Part shown: piece by piece, positions 7,878 through 19,906 of the stretch | Layout of the letters: each line of letters begins with the position of its first letter | Numbering within the stretch: position 1 is the first letter of the stretch | Assembly (NCBI RefSeq): GCF_002902905.1 | Contig: NZ_CP026124.1 | Location: forward strand, 6,448,001-6,512,000 | From: Achromobacter sp. AONIH1 | GTDB taxonomy: Bacteria > Pseudomonadota > Gammaproteobacteria > Burkholderiales > Burkholderiaceae_B | Direction: 5' to 3' | DNA: 64,000 bases | Made by a program: the position numbers and the translations under genes | Notes under the pieces: generated by a model | Database searches by the model: none | Told to the model about the DNA's origin: nothing | What the model saw: the letters and a program-made list of their open reading frames with translations, nothing else

Positions 7878-8693
7878 TCAGGCCGCCAGGCTGCAGGGCT
7901 GGCTCCAGCGCGTGGTGGCGGCACTGAAGCTGCGCCATGCATTGCCATCGGCGCGCAGCCAGGCGTCCAGGCATTCCGGGCTAAGCGCCGAGGACAGGGC
8001 CGAGCCCTGGAACAGCAGGTCGCCATGCCGGCGCAGCCAGGCGAAGTCGCGCATCGCGTCCAGGCGATGCACGGCCAGCTGCAGATTGGCGCTCCAGGCG
8101 CGCTCCATCAGGCTGAAGAAGCGCCACTGCAAGGCCTGGTTCTCGGAAAAGCCGTCGGGAATGTCGACGCGCACGCCCAGCGCCCGCAACACACCATGCG
8201 TGGACGGCACGCCGCCGATGGCCGTGGGCAAAAGGCGCGCGCGCAATTTCGCATTGAATTCGGGATAGCAAAGAAACAGCTCGGCCTGCCGGCAGAGCCG
8301 GATATTCATGGGCAACAGGAACGTCACGCGGCGGGCGGGAACGGAAAGCGGCCCGTCTTGATCATGGTCGACCAGCCTGTTCACCCACAGCGCGTCGCCG
8401 GTCAGGGCGATGCCCAGATCGCCGCACAGGCGCATGGCCGGATCACCTTCCGCGTCCATGTCCATGGCGTGCTCGACGGACAGGTCTATGGGCAGCTCGT
8501 ATTTGTTGAAGAACGCCACGCCGGCCAACAGGCTGGCGCCCATGCCCGACGGCGCCAGGCCCTGCCAGGGCGAAGCGCGGCTGCGTCCCTGCACGGCGTA
8601 CTCATGGACCTGGCCCTGCGCGGTGAACACGGGCTGGAATCTCAACAGCACCGAGTCTTCATAGAGCGCCCAGGCGCGCGACTCGTCATGCAT
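7878..8693 (-). CDS. degenerate EAL-domain protein
   Basis: A 271-residue stand-alone protein that looks like an EAL (cyclic-di-GMP phosphodiesterase) domain stripped of catalysis. The fold-marking segments can be followed: 'VLLRFQPVFTAQGQVHEYAVQGR' where active enzymes have the EAL strand, and a C-terminal 'LQLAVHRLDAMRDFAWLRRHGDLLFQGSAL' where active enzymes have AEGVET and QGY(F). The EAL triad, the asparagine strand, DDFG and the KxD lysine are all missing. Such proteins act as ligand sensors or protein-binding modules rather than enzymes. It is transcribed away from the phosphorelay cluster, whose second gene has an intact EAL domain, suggesting a linked regulatory role (inference). Confidence 0.7.
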   Translation of the reverse strand: MHDESRAWALYEDSVLLRFQPVFTAQGQVHEYAVQGRSRASPWQGLAPSGMGASLLAGVAFFNKYELPIDLSVEHAMDMDAEGDPAMRLCGDLGIALTGDALWVNRLVDHDQDGPLSVPARRVTFLLPMNIRLCRQAELFLCYPEFNAKLRARLLPTAIGGVPSTHGVLRALGVRVDIPDGFSENQALQWRFFSLMERAWSANLQLAVHRLDAMRDFAWLRRHGDLLFQGSALSSALSPECLDAWLRADGNAWRSFSAATTRWSQPCSLAA

Positions 8694-9135
8694 GGCGACT
8701 CCAGACTGCGAGAAAGCGGCGCATGCCGGACAGCGGAACTCGCCACGTGCGAAATGGGGAAAGGATGCGCTCGATTGGGGCGGGCCGACAGCCCGGTGAG
8801 AAGATCATGCTGGCCTCGAATACCGATAATGGCGGGGCCTGCCGTGGCCCCAGCCCGCCTGAGCTGCCGCGCCAGGAAACCGCGGCGAACTGCCGCCAGC
8901 CTCTGCCGTGGCTGGATATCGTGCCGATGGTGCCCAACAGGCACTGCCCCTTGAACAAGAAAATTCTGAATCACTGTTGTTTTCTGAACTTTCCTAGAGA
9001 CCACGCCACCATGGTCATAAGACCTCGCCCACGGCGGAAGGCCCCCGCCCACCGACGGCCAAGGACGATCCCCCTCAAAAGCCTCGCCGGTTTTTAAGAT
9101 TCTTCTCATATCCGGACTGGGCCCGGCTTCCTACC
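8694..9135. other. 442-bp divergent regulatory gap
   Basis: No convincing gene lies here. The two longer open frames have poor composition and no family resemblance. The stretch from about 8945 to 9000 is clearly more AT-rich than its surroundings, and the region must hold the promoters of the degenerate EAL gene (leftward) and the phosphorelay operon (rightward). A motif resembling an RcsB box is at 9095-9108. Confidence 0.6.
9095..9108. promoter_or_regulatory. RcsB-box-like motif
   Basis: TAAGATTCTTCTCA matches the enterobacterial RcsAB box TAAGAATATTCCTA at 10 of 14 positions and sits 28 bp before the first kinase gene of a cluster that encodes an RcsB-like regulator. Autoregulation is possible, but a single 10/14 match is weak evidence. 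Confidence 0.3.
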
Positions 9136-11970
9136 ATGCAGGAAATGCCGGTAAAAGATCTGAGCCCCCCCGCCACCGCCCCCGAAGACGCACCCCGAGC
9201 GGCGTCCGTACTGCTGCAATTTTTCGCCGTGGCCGCGCTCTTTTGCGTCGTGGTGGGCGCCACCCTGTACCTGCACTGGACCTTCAGCAGCGCCGTCTCC
9301 GGATACCGCCGCCAGATGAATGCGGCGGCCTATGACGCGCAACTGTTCTTCGACCAGCGCGAATCGCTGCTGCGCTCGATCCTCGCCTCGGCGGTGCGCA
9401 ACACCGACAAGGCCCCCATCTCCGATACCCCCAGCTACTTCGGCAACACCCGCCAGATCGAAGTCCTGCCCCTGCCCGAGGAACCCGGCCAATACGACTG
9501 GGCGCTGGTGCTGACGCCGCGCGACCTGCTGAACGTCGGCCTGGCCAACGCCACCATGGTCCACACGTCCCTGCGGCGCAACGCCACCATGCGCATCGAC
9601 TCGCACGGCACGCGCGCGGCGCCCGGCATGTCTCCCCGCATCCAGGAATGGCTGACACAGACGCTGCTGCGCCACACTGACATCCCGCCGCGACAGGACG
9701 GGCATCCGCCCATCATCTGGCTGCATCCGCCGATGGATACCGCGCAGCGCCTCTTCCTGTACACGCCGCTTGATATCGGCGATCCGCAGTCGGGCTGGAT
9801 CGGCCTGGAAGTCGCCGGCGTGGACGCGGCGGTCAACCCCGCGAATCTCGGCGGCAGCACGTACTCGCTGTTCGACGAGCGCAACCGTCCCGTGATGCAC
9901 AGCCCCGGCGCCCCCATGTTCGAAGGCGAGGTCACGGACCAGCGCGAAGACTCCTTCCGTCTGCTGGGCGACGGCTGGCCGCCGACGCACCTGGCCCTGA
10001 GCAAGCAGGTCGGCGAAGACGGCTGGCGACTGGTCTACTACACATCGCTGCGGCAAGTGCTGCGCGACCACGCCGCCACCCTCAAGACGGCGGCGGTCGT
10101 CACGACGTTTATCCTGGCCCTGGTGCTGCTGCGGATCCGCTACATCCGCCGGCACATGGTCCAGCCAGCGCTGCGCCAGTACGAAGCGCTGACCGACAGC
10201 GTGTCGCTGAACCGCAAGCTGATCGAGGTCGCGCCCGTGGGCCTGTGCCTGCTGCGACGCAGCGACGGCACGCTGGTCATGTCCAATGAAATGGCGCGCC
10301 ACTGGTTCCAGGACACCCCGGGCTGGCGCGCGGAAATCCTCGCCCACCAAGGCGAAAAGGCCGGCCGCGAATACACGCTGGACGATGGCCGCAGCGCGTA
10401 CCTGACATTCGCTCCCACAACTTATCAGGGCGAGGACGTGGTGCTCTGCGGCATCAGCGACATTTCCGAGCTGAAGAAATTCGAAAGATCGCTGCTCCAG
10501 GCCAAGTACGATGCCGAGGCCGCCAATCACGCCAAGACCGTCTTCCTCACCACCATGAGCCACGAGATCCGCACGCCGCTGTACGGCATTCTCGGCACGC
10601 TTGAACTGTTTTCACTGACCAAGGTGAACGGACAGCAGGAGCAATACCTGGAGACCATCCAGCAGTCCTCGTCGACGCTGCTGCGCACGGTCAACGATAC
10701 GCTGGACCTTTCCCGCATCGAAGCCGGCCACGTCGCGCTCGAGGAAGCGCCGTTCTCGGCCGTGGAACTGCTCAACAACGTCGCGGCAAGCTATGCCGCG
10801 CGCGCCCATGGCAAGGGCTTGCGCACCTACGCCATCTCCGACCCGGCGACGCCCGCCGCGCTGCATGGCGACAGCACGCGCATCCGCCAGATCCTGGACA
10901 ACCTGATGAGCAACGCCATCAAGTTCACGGAAGCCGGCCAGATCGTGCTGAGGCTGCGCCTGATACGGCGCGAACGCGGCCTGTCGACCCTGGCCTTCCA
11001 GGTCGCCGACACCGGCTCCGGCATCGCGCCGCAGCACCAGGCCCGCCTGTTCGAACCCTACTACCAGGTCGACACGGACAAAAACGTGCGCCTGCCCGGC
11101 ACCGGCCTGGGGCTGTCCATCTGCAGCCGGCTTTCCGACATGATGGGCGGCTCGCTCACCGCGGTCAGCGAGCTCGGGCTGGGCACCAGCATCACCTTCG
11201 AAATCACGCTGCCGACCGCGGAAGACCCCGCCGAAGCGCCGGTATCCTTGTCCGGAAACGCCATGATCTACGTGCAAAGCTCGGTGCCCGAGATCGTCTC
11301 GAACCTGTGCGGCTGGCTCCGGCGCTGGGGCGCGGCGGCGGTGCCCTATCCTCCCGCAGGCAGCCCGCGCGTCGACGCCGCCGTTCTGCTGCGGGCATGG
11401 CCGTACGCGCCGGAACCCGCTCACTGGACAGGCCCCACCGTAATCACGCATCCGCCCGGCATGAAGCCGCGCGTGGAGGATGGCAGGCGGACCTGGTTCG
11501 CCAGCTGCTACAGCCTGTCCAACATCGCGCATGCCCTGCGGCTGGCCCTGGGCCGTTCCGCGCACGTCACGAGCTACGGTCAGCCGGCCAAGCACGAACT
11601 TGTCGACCTGCGCGTGCTGGTGGTCGAAGACAACCCCATCAGCCAGCTGATCCTGCGCGAGCAGCTGGAGCACCTGGGCTGCACCGTCGTCACGGCCAGC
11701 AACGGCCAGGAAGCGCTGGCGCTGCCGGACGCCCTGTCGTTCGATTCCGTGCTGACCGACCTGAACATGCCCCTGGTCGACGGCTACGAGCTTACGCGGA
11801 TCCTGCGCGAGCGCGGCTATCAGCAGCCTATCCTCGGCATCACGGCGAATGCCTTCCCCGACGAACAACGCCGGGGCATGAACGCGGGCATGACCAGCCT
11901 GCTGGTGAAACCCCTACCTCTGAATGTCTTGCGCCAGACACTGCAAGCGGTGAAAGTCCCTCGGAGTTGA
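9136..11970 (+). CDS. pvrS: RcsC/PvrS-like hybrid sensor histidine kinase without HPt
   Basis: A 944-residue inner-membrane hybrid kinase. Order: membrane helix at about 29-50, periplasmic sensor domain to about 315, second helix at about 317-335, a PAS-like segment beginning 'EVAPVGLCLLRRSDGTLVMSNE', HisKA with phosphoacceptor His476 (TTMSHEIRTPLYG), HATPase with 'NLMSNAIKFTEAG', 'DTGSGIAP' and 'GTGLGLSI', an ABL-like linker as in RcsC, and a receiver domain from about 825 with Asp875 (VLTDLNMP). No HPt domain follows the receiver, so phosphate must pass through an HPt elsewhere, most simply that of the second kinase. First gene of a four-gene operon; next start is 1 bp after its stop. Named by gene order and domain content. 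Confidence 0.82.
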   Translation: MQEMPVKDLSPPATAPEDAPRAASVLLQFFAVAALFCVVVGATLYLHWTFSSAVSGYRRQMNAAAYDAQLFFDQRESLLRSILASAVRNTDKAPISDTPSYFGNTRQIEVLPLPEEPGQYDWALVLTPRDLLNVGLANATMVHTSLRRNATMRIDSHGTRAAPGMSPRIQEWLTQTLLRHTDIPPRQDGHPPIIWLHPPMDTAQRLFLYTPLDIGDPQSGWIGLEVAGVDAAVNPANLGGSTYSLFDERNRPVMHSPGAPMFEGEVTDQREDSFRLLGDGWPPTHLALSKQVGEDGWRLVYYTSLRQVLRDHAATLKTAAVVTTFILALVLLRIRYIRRHMVQPALRQYEALTDSVSLNRKLIEVAPVGLCLLRRSDGTLVMSNEMARHWFQDTPGWRAEILAHQGEKAGREYTLDDGRSAYLTFAPTTYQGEDVVLCGISDISELKKFERSLLQAKYDAEAANHAKTVFLTTMSHEIRTPLYGILGTLELFSLTKVNGQQEQYLETIQQSSSTLLRTVNDTLDLSRIEAGHVALEEAPFSAVELLNNVAASYAARAHGKGLRTYAISDPATPAALHGDSTRIRQILDNLMSNAIKFTEAGQIVLRLRLIRRERGLSTLAFQVADTGSGIAPQHQARLFEPYYQVDTDKNVRLPGTGLGLSICSRLSDMMGGSLTAVSELGLGTSITFEITLPTAEDPAEAPVSLSGNAMIYVQSSVPEIVSNLCGWLRRWGAAAVPYPPAGSPRVDAAVLLRAWPYAPEPAHWTGPTVITHPPGMKPRVEDGRRTWFASCYSLSNIAHALRLALGRSAHVTSYGQPAKHELVDLRVLVVEDNPISQLILREQLEHLGCTVVTASNGQEALALPDALSFDSVLTDLNMPLVDGYELTRILRERGYQQPILGITANAFPDEQRRGMNAGMTSLLVKPLPLNVLRQTLQAVKVPRS

Positions 11971-11971
11971 A

Positions 11972-13186
11972 ATGCTATCCGAATACAAGGTCCTGGTACT
12001 GGACGACCATGAATTCCAATGCGCCCAGATGTCCGGCCTGCTGGAAGAAGCCGGTTTCACCCAGGTGGATACGGCCCATACCGCCGAACAGGCGTTGACG
12101 CTGGCCCGCCATCATGCGTACCACCTCATCCTCATGGATCTCAGCATGCCGGGCATGGACGGCGTGCAGCTCATCAGCGAACTGGCGCAACTGCGCCTGA
12201 ACCCCATGCTTGCCATCACGACCGCCTGCTCGCGCCGCATCATGAACAGCGTCAGCCTCATGGCCAAGGAAAAAGGCCTGGCGGTGATCGGCGCCTACAC
12301 CAAGCCGCTGACCCGGGAACATGCTCAAGGACTGGCGCAACATCTGCGGCTGGACCGGCATCCGGCGTCCGAGCCCGTCTCCGGCCATGAACAGGACGCG
12401 CTGTTCGATCGCAAGACCCTGGAGCGGGCATTGCGCACCGGCCAGATCCAGGCCTGGTTCCAGCCCAAGAAGGCCCTGACCACCGGCAACATCGTTGGCG
12501 CCGAAGCGCTCGCGCGCTGGCACCATGCGGAATTCGGCTTCATGCTGCCGGCGTCATTCCTGGGCGCGGTGCACAGGCACGGCCTGAACCAGGCCCTGCT
12601 GACCCGCATGCTCGAAGACGCGCTGTCCGCCTACCGACGCTGGCGCAAGCTGGGTTTCAAGGTGCCGGTGTCGGTCAATCTGCCCACCCGACTGCTCGAC
12701 AATCCCCTGCTGCCGGATGAGCTTTACAATACCGTCGCCGCTAGCGGCGTGCCGGCCGAGGACGTGACCTTCGAACTGCTCGAAGACGAAACCACTTCCG
12801 TGCCGGGGCAGTACTACATGGGAGCCAGCCGGCTGCGCCTGAAAGGCTTCGGATTGGCTCAGGACGATTTCGGCAAAGGCTATAGCTCCATGTACACCCT
12901 GATATCCACGCCGTTCACCGAACTCAAGATCGACCGGGCTTTCGTCAGCGGCGCGGCCCACGACAGCGTTCGCGCCGCCGCGCTGCTGTCTTCCGTGCAG
13001 CTGGGACGGCAACTGGGCCTGCAAGTCACCGCCGAGGGCGTCGAAACCTCAAGCGACCTGGAATACCTGCGCAAGATAGGCTGTGATTGCGCGCAGGGAT
13101 TTCTCATATCGGCCGCCGTAAACGTCATGGACTTCACGACGCTGCTGGCGGACGAACCCCGCCTCTACGCAGACATGGACCTATAG
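11972..13186 (+). CDS. pvrR: response regulator with active EAL domain (PvrR/RocR-like)
   Basis: A 404-residue receiver-EAL protein. The receiver (1-125) has phosphoacceptor Asp56 (LILMDLSMPG). The EAL domain (about 145-395) keeps the residues needed for cyclic-di-GMP hydrolysis: Glu178 in EAL (GAEALARW), the Asn of VNLP, the second Glu in 'FELLEDE', the Asp pair in QDDFGKGYSS, Lys in LKIDR, Glu in AEGVET and Gln in QGF. It should therefore lower cyclic-di-GMP when phosphorylated or dephosphorylated by the neighbouring kinases. In Pseudomonas, PvrR and RocR antagonise the partner DNA-binding regulator or biofilm formation. Translation is likely coupled to the upstream kinase. Confidence 0.88.
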   Translation: MLSEYKVLVLDDHEFQCAQMSGLLEEAGFTQVDTAHTAEQALTLARHHAYHLILMDLSMPGMDGVQLISELAQLRLNPMLAITTACSRRIMNSVSLMAKEKGLAVIGAYTKPLTREHAQGLAQHLRLDRHPASEPVSGHEQDALFDRKTLERALRTGQIQAWFQPKKALTTGNIVGAEALARWHHAEFGFMLPASFLGAVHRHGLNQALLTRMLEDALSAYRRWRKLGFKVPVSVNLPTRLLDNPLLPDELYNTVAASGVPAEDVTFELLEDETTSVPGQYYMGASRLRLKGFGLAQDDFGKGYSSMYTLISTPFTELKIDRAFVSGAAHDSVRAAALLSSVQLGRQLGLQVTAEGVETSSDLEYLRKIGCDCAQGFLISAAVNVMDFTTLLADEPRLYADMDL

Positions 13187-13202
13187 GAACGCCCAACCCG
13201 GT

Positions 13203-16532
<3,330 letters not shown>

Positions 16533-16593
16533 CGGTTGATGCAGAATGCGCGGTAATAACTCAGCCCCGCACTATCTGACCCCTTTTTTCCAC

Positions 16594-17244
16594 ATGGATA
16601 GACTTCGAATTGTCCTGGCGGACGACCACCCGCTCGTTCTGATGGGCATGCGCGACCTCCTGGAAAAGGACCTGAGTTTCGACGTCGTCGGCGCCCTGTC
16701 CAGCCCGACCGACCTGGTCCGGCACCTGACGCAAGACCCGCCGCACGTCGTCGTCACCGACTATTCGATGCCGGGCGACGATACCTACGGCGACGGCATG
16801 CGCCTGGTCAAGTACCTGGTGAGGCACTACCCCAAGGTCCAGGTCCTGGTGCTGACCATGGTGTCCAACCCCATGATCATCTCGGCGCTCTATGACGCCG
16901 GCGTCGCCGCCGTGGTGCTCAAGCGCGACAACCTCGCCGAGATCGTGACCGCGCTGCGCACACTGCAAAGCGGCCGCAGGTACTACCCGCCCGGTTTCCT
17001 GCGCGATGGCGCCGTGGACGCGCGCAGCAAATTCATCGGCGAACGCATCAACAGCCTGTCGCCCAAGGAATTCGAAGTGCTGCGCCACTTCATCCGGGGA
17101 GAATCGATGATGCAGGTGGCGGAGACCTTGAAGCGCAGCGTCAAGACCGTCAGCGGCCAGAAGATATCGGCCATGCGCAAGCTGGACGTGCAGACCGACC
17201 AGGAATTGGTCGCATTTTGCGTCGAGAGCGAACTGTTTCAGTAG
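16594..17244 (+). CDS. rcsB: RcsB-like response regulator (NarL/FixJ family)
   Basis: A 216-residue DNA-binding response regulator. Strong resemblance to RcsB is seen throughout: 'IVLADDHPLVLMGMRDLLE', phosphoacceptor Asp56 in 'VVTDYSMPGDDTYGDGM' (the same residue number as E. coli RcsB), 'YDAGVAAVVLKRDN', and the LuxR-type helix-turn-helix 'LSPKEFEVLRHFIRGESM' with 'RSVKTVSGQKISAMRKL'. It is predicted to be the transcriptional output of the phosphorelay. The start at 16594 matches the family; the frame is open 48 bp further up. Its last 7 bp overlap the end of the convergent ubiC gene. Confidence 0.9.
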   Translation: MDRLRIVLADDHPLVLMGMRDLLEKDLSFDVVGALSSPTDLVRHLTQDPPHVVVTDYSMPGDDTYGDGMRLVKYLVRHYPKVQVLVLTMVSNPMIISALYDAGVAAVVLKRDNLAEIVTALRTLQSGRRYYPPGFLRDGAVDARSKFIGERINSLSPKEFEVLRHFIRGESMMQVAETLKRSVKTVSGQKISAMRKLDVQTDQELVAFCVESELFQ

Positions 17245-17825
17245 CCCGGTCCGTCTCCCGCGCCGTCGCTGCGCGACGCGCGGGCGGACAGGACCCAGAA
17301 ACCCGGCAGGAAACATTCCGCCACCAGCAGCGGCTGATCCCGCCGCCAGAACAGGGAACGGCGCGCCCACAGCCCGGGCGACGTTGCGCCGGCATCCCGC
17401 GCCACCGCGTCGGCCATCAGAAACAGCGCCGAGCCGGCCGTCAACCGCGTCACCTCGAAGGGCGATCTCCACACGTCGGGATCGTCATACAGCATGCTGC
17501 CCAGCGGTCGCTCGCTCAGGCCGCGCATGCCGCGCCATGCATCCCACGAAGCCGCCAGCGGCGTCAGGCTGCGCGCCGCCACGCATTTCAAGCCATCGAC
17601 CGACATTTCCACTTCACGCAGCCAGCAGGGCGCGCCCGGCGCCAGGCCCATGGCGCGCGCCTCGTCATCGCTGGCGGCATCCGTGCGTTCCTCCCGCACG
17701 CACAATCGAAACTCGCCCAGCCGCCGCAACCGATCGGTCAGCGAACCGGGCAATCCCAAGCCCTGCCATTGCCCGGGGGACAAGACCGCCTGAATCGCTT
17801 CAGGTCCATAAGGGTTCCATTGCAT
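17238..17825 (-). CDS. ubiC: chorismate--pyruvate lyase
   Basis: A 195-residue UbiC, which removes pyruvate from chorismate to give 4-hydroxybenzoate, the first committed step of ubiquinone synthesis. Family marks seen are 'LTDRLRRLG' early, the substrate pocket Arg in 'CWLREVEM', 'ARSLTPLAA', 'LSERPLGSMLYDDPDV' and the C-terminal Glu in 'LLVAECFLP'. It is slightly longer than the E. coli enzyme (165 residues), partly at the N-terminus; an earlier ATG at 17879 is possible. It is a single gene, convergent with the RcsB-like gene with a 7-bp overlap. Confidence 0.85.
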   Translation of the reverse strand: MQWNPYGPEAIQAVLSPGQWQGLGLPGSLTDRLRRLGEFRLCVREERTDAASDDEARAMGLAPGAPCWLREVEMSVDGLKCVAARSLTPLAASWDAWRGMRGLSERPLGSMLYDDPDVWRSPFEVTRLTAGSALFLMADAVARDAGATSPGLWARRSLFWRRDQPLLVAECFLPGFWVLSARASRSDGAGDGPGY

Positions 17826-17925
17826 CCTGAACCACACCGCATCTGTTGAACACGGCTGCAAACTTAGTCGAGGCGGCAACAGCGCGGCAATCGCGATCAG
17901 GCGATTTCCATTATTCGCAACTTCC

Positions 17926-17931
17926 TATAAT
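17926..17931 (+). promoter_or_regulatory. -10-like box before the LysR-hydrolase operon
   Basis: A consensus TATAAT stands 57 bp before the GTG start of the LysR gene, in the divergent gap with ubiC. No good -35 box lies 17 bp upstream, so this is only a candidate. Confidence 0.4.
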
Positions 17932-17987
17932 CCCCGCGTCGACCCGGCATCCGGCGGGTCTGGCGACCTTACGACGGAACAGGAAAC

Positions 17988-18941
17988 GTGGGTAGGAACA
18001 TCAAGCTGGAGCAGCTGGACTTCCGGCTGCTGAAGGTCTTCATCGCCATGCTGCGCGAGCGGCACGTCGGCCGCGCGGCCGACGCGCTGGGCATGTCCCA
18101 ACCCGCCGTGTCCACGCAGCTGGCCAGGCTGCGCGGCATCGCCGGCGATCCGCTGTTCGTGCGCAACGCGCAAGGCATGCAGCCCACGCCGCTGGCGCGC
18201 GAATGGGCCACGCCCGTGGCCGGCGCGCTGGCCGCGCTGGAGCAGGCGTTGAATCCGCCCTCGGGCTTCGATCCCGCCGCGTCCCGACGCAGCTTCATCG
18301 TGTACATGACCGACGTGGGCCAGACGCTGATCCTGAACCGCCTGGTCTCCCGCATCGCCGCCGCAGCGCCTGGAGTGCGCCTGCGGATGGTGACGGCCTG
18401 GGAAGGCGCGCTGGCCGAGCGCCTGGACGATGGTGCGCTGGACTTGGCGGTGGGCTGGATCCCGCAGCTCAAGGCGCGCAAGACCAGCACACTGCTGTTC
18501 AAGGACCGCTATGTCGGCGTGCGCGAAGCGCCGCCGCGCGGCCGTCCGGCGGCCGGCCCGGCTCGCTATGCGGTGGCAGACGTGCCGCGCTCGGCCCACC
18601 AGATCGTCGCCGAGCGCTTCCGGCTGCGGGCGCTGGAGCCCGTCGTGACCTCGTCCAATTTCTTCATGCTGTCCGAGCTGCTGGCTGGCACCTCGCTGAC
18701 CGCCGTGGTGCCCGGCCATCTGGCGCGGCTGTGGGCCAGCCGGCGCGATGGACTGCGCATCGAGGAACTGCCCTTCCAGCTGCCCGGCATGTCCATCCGC
18801 ATGCATTGGTCGGCCGGCAACTGGCGCGACGAAGGCATAGACTGGCTGCGCGGACAGGTCGTGGCCAGCGTGCGCGACTGCGGCGCGTTGCTGGAGCCGC
18901 CACGCGAGACGCGCCGCCGCGCGGGGACCGCGAAAACATGA
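17988..18941 (+). CDS. LysR-family transcriptional regulator
   Basis: A 317-residue LysR regulator. The helix-turn-helix is at about residues 8-68 ('FRLLKVFIAMLRERHVGRAAD', 'MSQPAVSTQLARLRG', then 'DPLFVRNAQGMQPTP'), like NahR/LinR-type regulators of aromatic catabolism; the effector-binding domain follows. It starts with GTG at 17988, preceded by AGGAAAC. Its stop overlaps the start of the exported hydrolase by 4 bp (ATGA), so both are made from one transcript. That is unusual for LysR regulators, which tend to be divergent from their targets. It is itself divergent from ubiC. Confidence 0.88.
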   Translation: MGRNIKLEQLDFRLLKVFIAMLRERHVGRAADALGMSQPAVSTQLARLRGIAGDPLFVRNAQGMQPTPLAREWATPVAGALAALEQALNPPSGFDPAASRRSFIVYMTDVGQTLILNRLVSRIAAAAPGVRLRMVTAWEGALAERLDDGALDLAVGWIPQLKARKTSTLLFKDRYVGVREAPPRGRPAAGPARYAVADVPRSAHQIVAERFRLRALEPVVTSSNFFMLSELLAGTSLTAVVPGHLARLWASRRDGLRIEELPFQLPGMSIRMHWSAGNWRDEGIDWLRGQVVASVRDCGALLEPPRETRRRAGTAKT

Positions 18942-19876
18942 AGCGAATCCACCTCCTTTTCGGCCTGGCCGGCGTCCTCTTCCCCGCCTGCGCCCATGCC
19001 CAGCCGGCCGCCCGCGAGCTGGCCCGCGACGACGGCTCGCGCATCCGCTACTACCTGGAGCCGCGCGATCCCGCGCACAGGTCGGACCGGCTGCTGCTGG
19101 TCATCCAGGGCTCTGACTGCAACAGCGTGACCCGGGTCCGGATCATCCAGAGCGACCTGGTCCGCGCCTGGCCGCAAGCCGACCTGCTGACCGTGGAAAA
19201 GTACGGCATCGACGATACCCTGCCCTACGACGGGGATCCCGAGCGTCCCGATTGTCCCGCCGCCTATCTGGAGCGCGACAACTTGCAGCAGCGCGCCAGC
19301 GACCTGGACGCCGTGCTGACGGAGCTGCGGCGCACCCTGGGCTACCGTCAGGTCGTGGCGCTGGGCGGCAGCGAAGGCGCGGTGGTCGCGAACCTGCTGG
19401 CGTCGCGCTCGCGCAATGTGGACGCCACCATCGCCTTCAATGGCGGCGGACAATGGTTCCTGAACGACATGCTGCACAGCCTCGCCAGCGAGCCCGTGCC
19501 CGCGGCGCAGCGCCGCGCCGCCGAACAGGGACTGCGCAGCTTCGCGCGACATGTGCTTGCCTCGCCGCCGCAGGCGATGAACATGAGCGGCCATGGCCAC
19601 AGCTGGTGGCGCAGCGTGCTGGAACTGGACCAACTCGCGACGCTGCGACAGGTCGCCGGGCCCGTGCTCATCCTGCAGGGCGGCGCCGATGCCTCCGTGT
19701 CGCCGCAGGAAACGCTGTCCATGGTGGCGCGCCTGCGGCTGGCGGGCAGCCGAAACATCGACTACCGCGCGTATCCCGGCCTGGATCACGCCATGACCGG
19801 TCCCGACGGCATCAGCCGCATGCCCGAGGTGGTCGACGACATGGCCGCCTGGCTGCGCCGGACGCTCGCGCCCTGA
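18938..19876 (+). CDS. exported alpha/beta-hydrolase
   Basis: A 312-residue protein with a clear signal peptide (hydrophobic from residue 4, ending near CAHAQP). The nucleophile elbow is GGSEG with Ser145; 'LLLVIQGSDCNS' may shape the oxyanion hole, an Asp is present in 'LILQGGADASVSP', and the catalytic His in 'YPGLDHAM'. It should act in the periplasm on an ester, amide or peptide; substrate unknown. It is translationally coupled to the upstream LysR gene. Confidence 0.82.
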   Translation: MKRIHLLFGLAGVLFPACAHAQPAARELARDDGSRIRYYLEPRDPAHRSDRLLLVIQGSDCNSVTRVRIIQSDLVRAWPQADLLTVEKYGIDDTLPYDGDPERPDCPAAYLERDNLQQRASDLDAVLTELRRTLGYRQVVALGGSEGAVVANLLASRSRNVDATIAFNGGGQWFLNDMLHSLASEPVPAAQRRAAEQGLRSFARHVLASPPQAMNMSGHGHSWWRSVLELDQLATLRQVAGPVLILQGGADASVSPQETLSMVARLRLAGSRNIDYRAYPGLDHAMTGPDGISRMPEVVDDMAAWLRRTLAP

Positions 19877-19906
19877 GCCGCGCTCGCCCGCGCCTATACT
19901 TCAGCC

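Noticed and set aside
8642..9109. Open frames in both directions across the gap before the phosphorelay
   Set aside because: Composition is Pro/Arg-rich without any family pattern, starts lack ribosome sites, and the region must hold divergent promoters.
9106..10563. 485-codon frame antisense to the first hybrid kinase
   Set aside because: Mirror of codon-position GC bias; low-complexity His/Gln/Arg composition and no domain features.
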